Positions 7,303-8,551 of a stretch of 8,551 nt of DNA are shown piece by piece. The notes beneath the pieces were generated by a model. It saw only the letters and a list, made by a program, of their open reading frames with translations, did not search any database and was not told the DNA's origin. Each line of letters opens with the position of its first letter. Within the stretch, counting starts at the first letter, position 1. The stretch comes from an uncultured Arsenicibacter sp. (GTDB lineage Bacteria; Bacteroidota; Bacteroidia; Cytophagales; Spirosomataceae): assembly GCF_945952095.1 (NCBI RefSeq), contig NZ_CAMFHL010000295.1:1-8551 (forward strand). Reading direction: 5' to 3'. The translations under genes and the position numbers were made by a program.

Positions 7303-7322
7303 GCTGGTTACGGGCTCCAGCG
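7303..7322 (-). terminator. Rho-independent terminator after the structured region
   Basis: On the minus strand GCTGG (7322-7318) and CCAGC (7307-7303) form a 5-bp stem around AGCCCGTAA. It is followed immediately by TTTTTAATAA (7302-7293), a good U-tract. It would end transcripts from the 90-aa gene and the structured stretch before the 150-aa gene. Confidence 0.65.
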
Positions 7323-7520
7323 CCATCTTTACCTATCATGCAGCCAGCCAATAGGAACCCCCGTTCCGTACTCTGTCATGGATAGTGGCCGACCCTTTCG
7401 GGCGTCATTTAAGGCTGTCCCGAACCGTGTGACTGACGGCCGGCAAGGCTTGCCTTATTCACCGGATTAGCTTGCGGCTTGCCACCTAGTCTTCATTCCT
7501 CTCATCCGGCCCGAAGACTG
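7323..7520 (-). ncRNA. Candidate structured non-coding RNA or long 3' untranslated region with a possible pseudoknot
   Basis: The roughly 250 nt between the 90-aa and 150-aa genes is G/C-rich and dense in hairpins. On the minus strand AGTCTTC (7519-7513) pairs with GAAGACT (7494-7488). The loop segment GCCGGAT (7510-7504) can pair with ATCCGGT (7467-7461) downstream, which would form a pseudoknot. Further hairpins are GGCAA/TTGCC (7454-7442), GCCGT/ACGGT around CAGTCAC, CCC-GAAA-GGG with a GNRA loop (7402-7393), and GGAAC/GTTCC (7367-7354). The terminator at 7303-7322 would end it. I cannot match it to a named RNA class. Very short frames exist inside but none is convincing. Confidence 0.45.
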
Positions 7521-7525
7521 ATTTT

Positions 7526-7798
7526 TCAGCGACTTACCTCGACATAGGTTTTATCCATTACATCGGGCTTACAAGGGTAGAACTCGCCATTGACGCCTTT
7601 AATGATGAAATCACCAACGGATGCAACGTGCTTTGCCTGCCCCTTTTTTCCGTCTTCAAGTGTTGGAATGATTACTTCATCTTCATCCAAGACGAGATCA
7701 AGACCGGTAAAACCCTTTAGCTCCTCCAATGATTCAGGAGTACCTTCCCATACGACCGCAGGAACCTCAATCGGCCGTTTCATAAACATTCGTACCAT
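7526..7798 (-). CDS. Conserved small phage protein of unknown function (GDFIIKGVNGEFYPCKP family)
   Basis: A 90-aa protein belonging to a widespread phage and prophage family of unknown function. Members typically start with a basic KKP-IEA-W segment and end with GDyIIkGvkGEfYPCKPdiFe-tY. Here the matching parts are MKRPIEVPAVVW (6-17) and GDFIIKGVNGEFYPCKP (62-78), followed by DVMDKTYVEV. The family pattern is from memory. The ATG at 7798 gives MVRMFMKRP; since relatives usually begin close to the KKP block, Met 4 or Met 6 may be the true start. No Shine-Dalgarno is present. The gene follows the 143-aa gene after 43 nt and is probably co-transcribed with it. The antisense frame across it is a shadow. 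Confidence 0.88.
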   Translation of the reverse strand: MVRMFMKRPIEVPAVVWEGTPESLEELKGFTGLDLVLDEDEVIIPTLEDGKKGQAKHVASVGDFIIKGVNGEFYPCKPDVMDKTYVEVSR

Positions 7799-7841
7799 GA
7801 TTTCTGAGAATTATTGACTGTTGTGATTAGTTGAAGGCTGG

Positions 7842-8273
7842 CTAGTACGACTTGTATGCCGGAATCAAACCTTTGGTACCGTCATCGTGGATACCGATAG
7901 CGACACCAGGCACAAACGTAATGGCCTCCGCGCAGGCTGTTACCCGGCCATTGCTATCGCGGAACTCTGACGTTACCTGCACGACACAGCCGCCTGGAGT
8001 TTCCATAGCCTTGGTTGACTTCATCCAGCCCTGTGAATCGGAGGATGCCTTGGCAATCAGCTGGAACAGATCACCGTTACCCGTCACCTTTACATCGGGC
8101 GTTGTTTTCTTCACATCTTCGATGTTAGTGTTATCCAGCGCCTTCTTAGATGTATCCAGCTGTTCTGCCACTGTGTCGGCAGTAATAACCAGTTCGTCAG
8201 AAATAACTCCTGTTCCTGTTTCTACGGAAGCTATTTGCTCCACACCGGCTTCAACTTGCTGTTGCTTTGCCAT
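7842..8273 (-). CDS. Hypothetical 143-aa phage protein
   Basis: Function is unknown. The N-terminal 60 residues are low-complexity, Gln/Thr/Val/Asp-rich and probably disordered. A compact beta-rich domain follows from about 61: KVTGNGDLFQLIAKASS (62-78), GWMKSTKAMETPGGCVVQVT (82-101) and AITFVPGVAIGIHDDG (117-132). I recall similar GDxFQLI...GWMKSTKAM...GGCVVQVT...FVPGV blocks in hypothetical proteins of Bacteroidota phages, but cannot name a family. There is no signal peptide or membrane helix. The ATG at 8273 is preceded by ACTATTTTATAAATAATT, an A/T-rich leader with no Shine-Dalgarno, typical of Bacteroidota. The gene is first in its unit, after two hairpins that follow the 88-nt tRNA-like sequence. 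A long antisense frame covers it and is judged a shadow because its product is Ser/Thr-rich noise. Confidence 0.8.
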   Translation of the reverse strand: MAKQQQVEAGVEQIASVETGTGVISDELVITADTVAEQLDTSKKALDNTNIEDVKKTTPDVKVTGNGDLFQLIAKASSDSQGWMKSTKAMETPGGCVVQVTSEFRDSNGRVTACAEAITFVPGVAIGIHDDGTKGLIPAYKSY

Positions 8274-8311
8274 AATTATTTATAAAATAGTTGAAATTGC
8301 TTAAAGAAGAA

Positions 8312-8341
8312 TCTCAGCCGGCTCAATGCGACCGGCTGAGA
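8312..8341 (-). promoter_or_regulatory. Strong hairpin in the leader of the 143-aa gene
   Basis: TCTCAGCCGG and CCGGCTGAGA form a perfect 10-bp stem with a 10-nt loop (CTCAATGCGA). On the minus strand the 3' side is T-rich but interrupted (TTCTTCTTTAAG), so it could be a weak terminator, an attenuator or a transcript-stabilising 5' hairpin. It lies about 40 nt before the ATG at 8273. Confidence 0.6.
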
Positions 8342-8370
8342 ATTAACCCACCGTAACTTGTACTTAACCT

Positions 8371-8394
8371 AAAAAAAAGCCAGACAGACTTTTT
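8371..8394 (-). terminator. Terminator directly after the 88-nt tRNA-like sequence
   Basis: The minus strand reads AAAAAGTC-TGTCT-GGCTTTTTTTT. The stem pairs AAAAAGTC with GGCTTTTT, including one G-U, then runs out into Ts. The G-U becomes C-A on the plus strand, so the signal is better formed in minus-strand RNA. It begins 1 nt after the tRNA-like 3' end. Confidence 0.65.
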
Positions 8395-8395
8395 G

Positions 8396-8483
8396 TGGCG
8401 GTAAGAGGATTCGAACCTCTGACACTATCCGGTAAATCACCGTGGGTTACACGGTTAAGCCGCATAATGACACCGGGACCGCC
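8396..8483 (-). tRNA. 88-nt tRNA-like sequence with class II length and atypical D-arm and anticodon loop
   Basis: On the minus strand GGCGGT pairs with ACCGCC (6 bp; the seventh pair is C-T), with A as discriminator and CA following. A canonical T-arm is present, AGAGG TTCGAAT CCTCT. The anticodon stem ACCGT/ACGGT is a perfect 5 bp with loop GTAACCC, which puts T at position 33 and AAC as anticodon (valine). However, position 37 would be C, and an A34 valine tRNA is not expected in bacteria. The 18-nt stretch between anticodon arm and T-arm is the length of a class II variable arm, but I see no good stem in it. The D region offers only CCG/CGG. I therefore call it tRNA-like and do not assign an amino acid. 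A terminator follows at once. Confidence 0.6.
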
Positions 8484-8551
8484 AAAGCTCTCAATGCGCA
8501 ATATGGCAAGGAGAGAATAAACCAGGGGTCTGTTAAGATGTCGTATAGTGT

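Noticed and set aside
7323..7520. Possible third tRNA, or a ribozyme of hammerhead, twister or RNase P type, in the structured gap
   Set aside because: No T-arm consensus (TTCGGGA lacks the conserved A) and no match to the conserved cores I could recall for those ribozymes.
7852..8304. A 150-codon plus-strand frame opposite the 143-aa gene, and a 75-codon one at 7590-7817
   Set aside because: They are antisense to better supported minus-strand genes, and their products are Ser/Thr/Pro-rich without recognisable domains.
8447..8551. Open minus-strand frame entering from the right edge (34 codons, beginning TLYDILTDPWFILSLPY)
   Set aside because: It could be the C-terminus of an upstream gene, but it is short, its end lies 37 nt inside the tRNA-like sequence, and another frame is also open there, so it is not called.
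1..8551. CRISPR array, insertion sequence, integrase attachment site
   Set aside because: No regularly spaced direct repeats, no transposase or integrase frame, and no duplicated tRNA end were found.

Overview
The window looks like part of a tailed-phage or prophage genome, most likely from a Bacteroidota host. The phage assignment rests on a giant polyvalent protein carrying two zincin-type metallopeptidase motifs, a very common small phage protein (GDFIIKGVNGEFYPCKP), and an Acb2/Tad1-like anti-defence protein. Two tRNA-like sequences and tightly packed tiny membrane-protein genes point the same way. The host guess is weaker. None of the start codons I checked has a clear Shine-Dalgarno sequence, most leaders are A/T-rich as in Bacteroidota, and several families are ones I associate from memory with phages of that phylum.

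Layout. Positions 2-5320 (+) hold one reading frame that enters from the left edge, so its N-terminus lies outside the window. It ends in a bidirectional terminator hairpin (5323-5351). Everything to the right reads on the minus strand. In transcription order this is: an 88-nt tRNA-like sequence (8396-8483) with a minus-specific terminator just after it; a second strong hairpin (8312-8341); a 143-aa gene; a 90-aa conserved phage gene; a roughly 220-nt highly structured non-coding stretch with a possible pseudoknot, ending in a terminator (7303-7322); a 150-aa gene; a compact 67-nt tRNA-like sequence overlapping that gene's stop codon; a roughly 180-nt element closed by an 11-bp inverted repeat; the Acb2/Tad1-like gene; a terminator-like hairpin; and four tiny, coupled genes (86, 72, 94 and 34 aa), three of which encode membrane proteins. 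These run into the shared terminator.

How they fit together (inference): the large protein is probably a virion-associated or injected multidomain protein of the late region. The opposing minus-strand block looks like an accessory region: host-defence antagonism, RNA elements and small envelope-directed proteins. The most interesting items are the putative cyclic-nucleotide sponge and the two unusual tRNA-like sequences, each next to structured non-coding RNA candidates.
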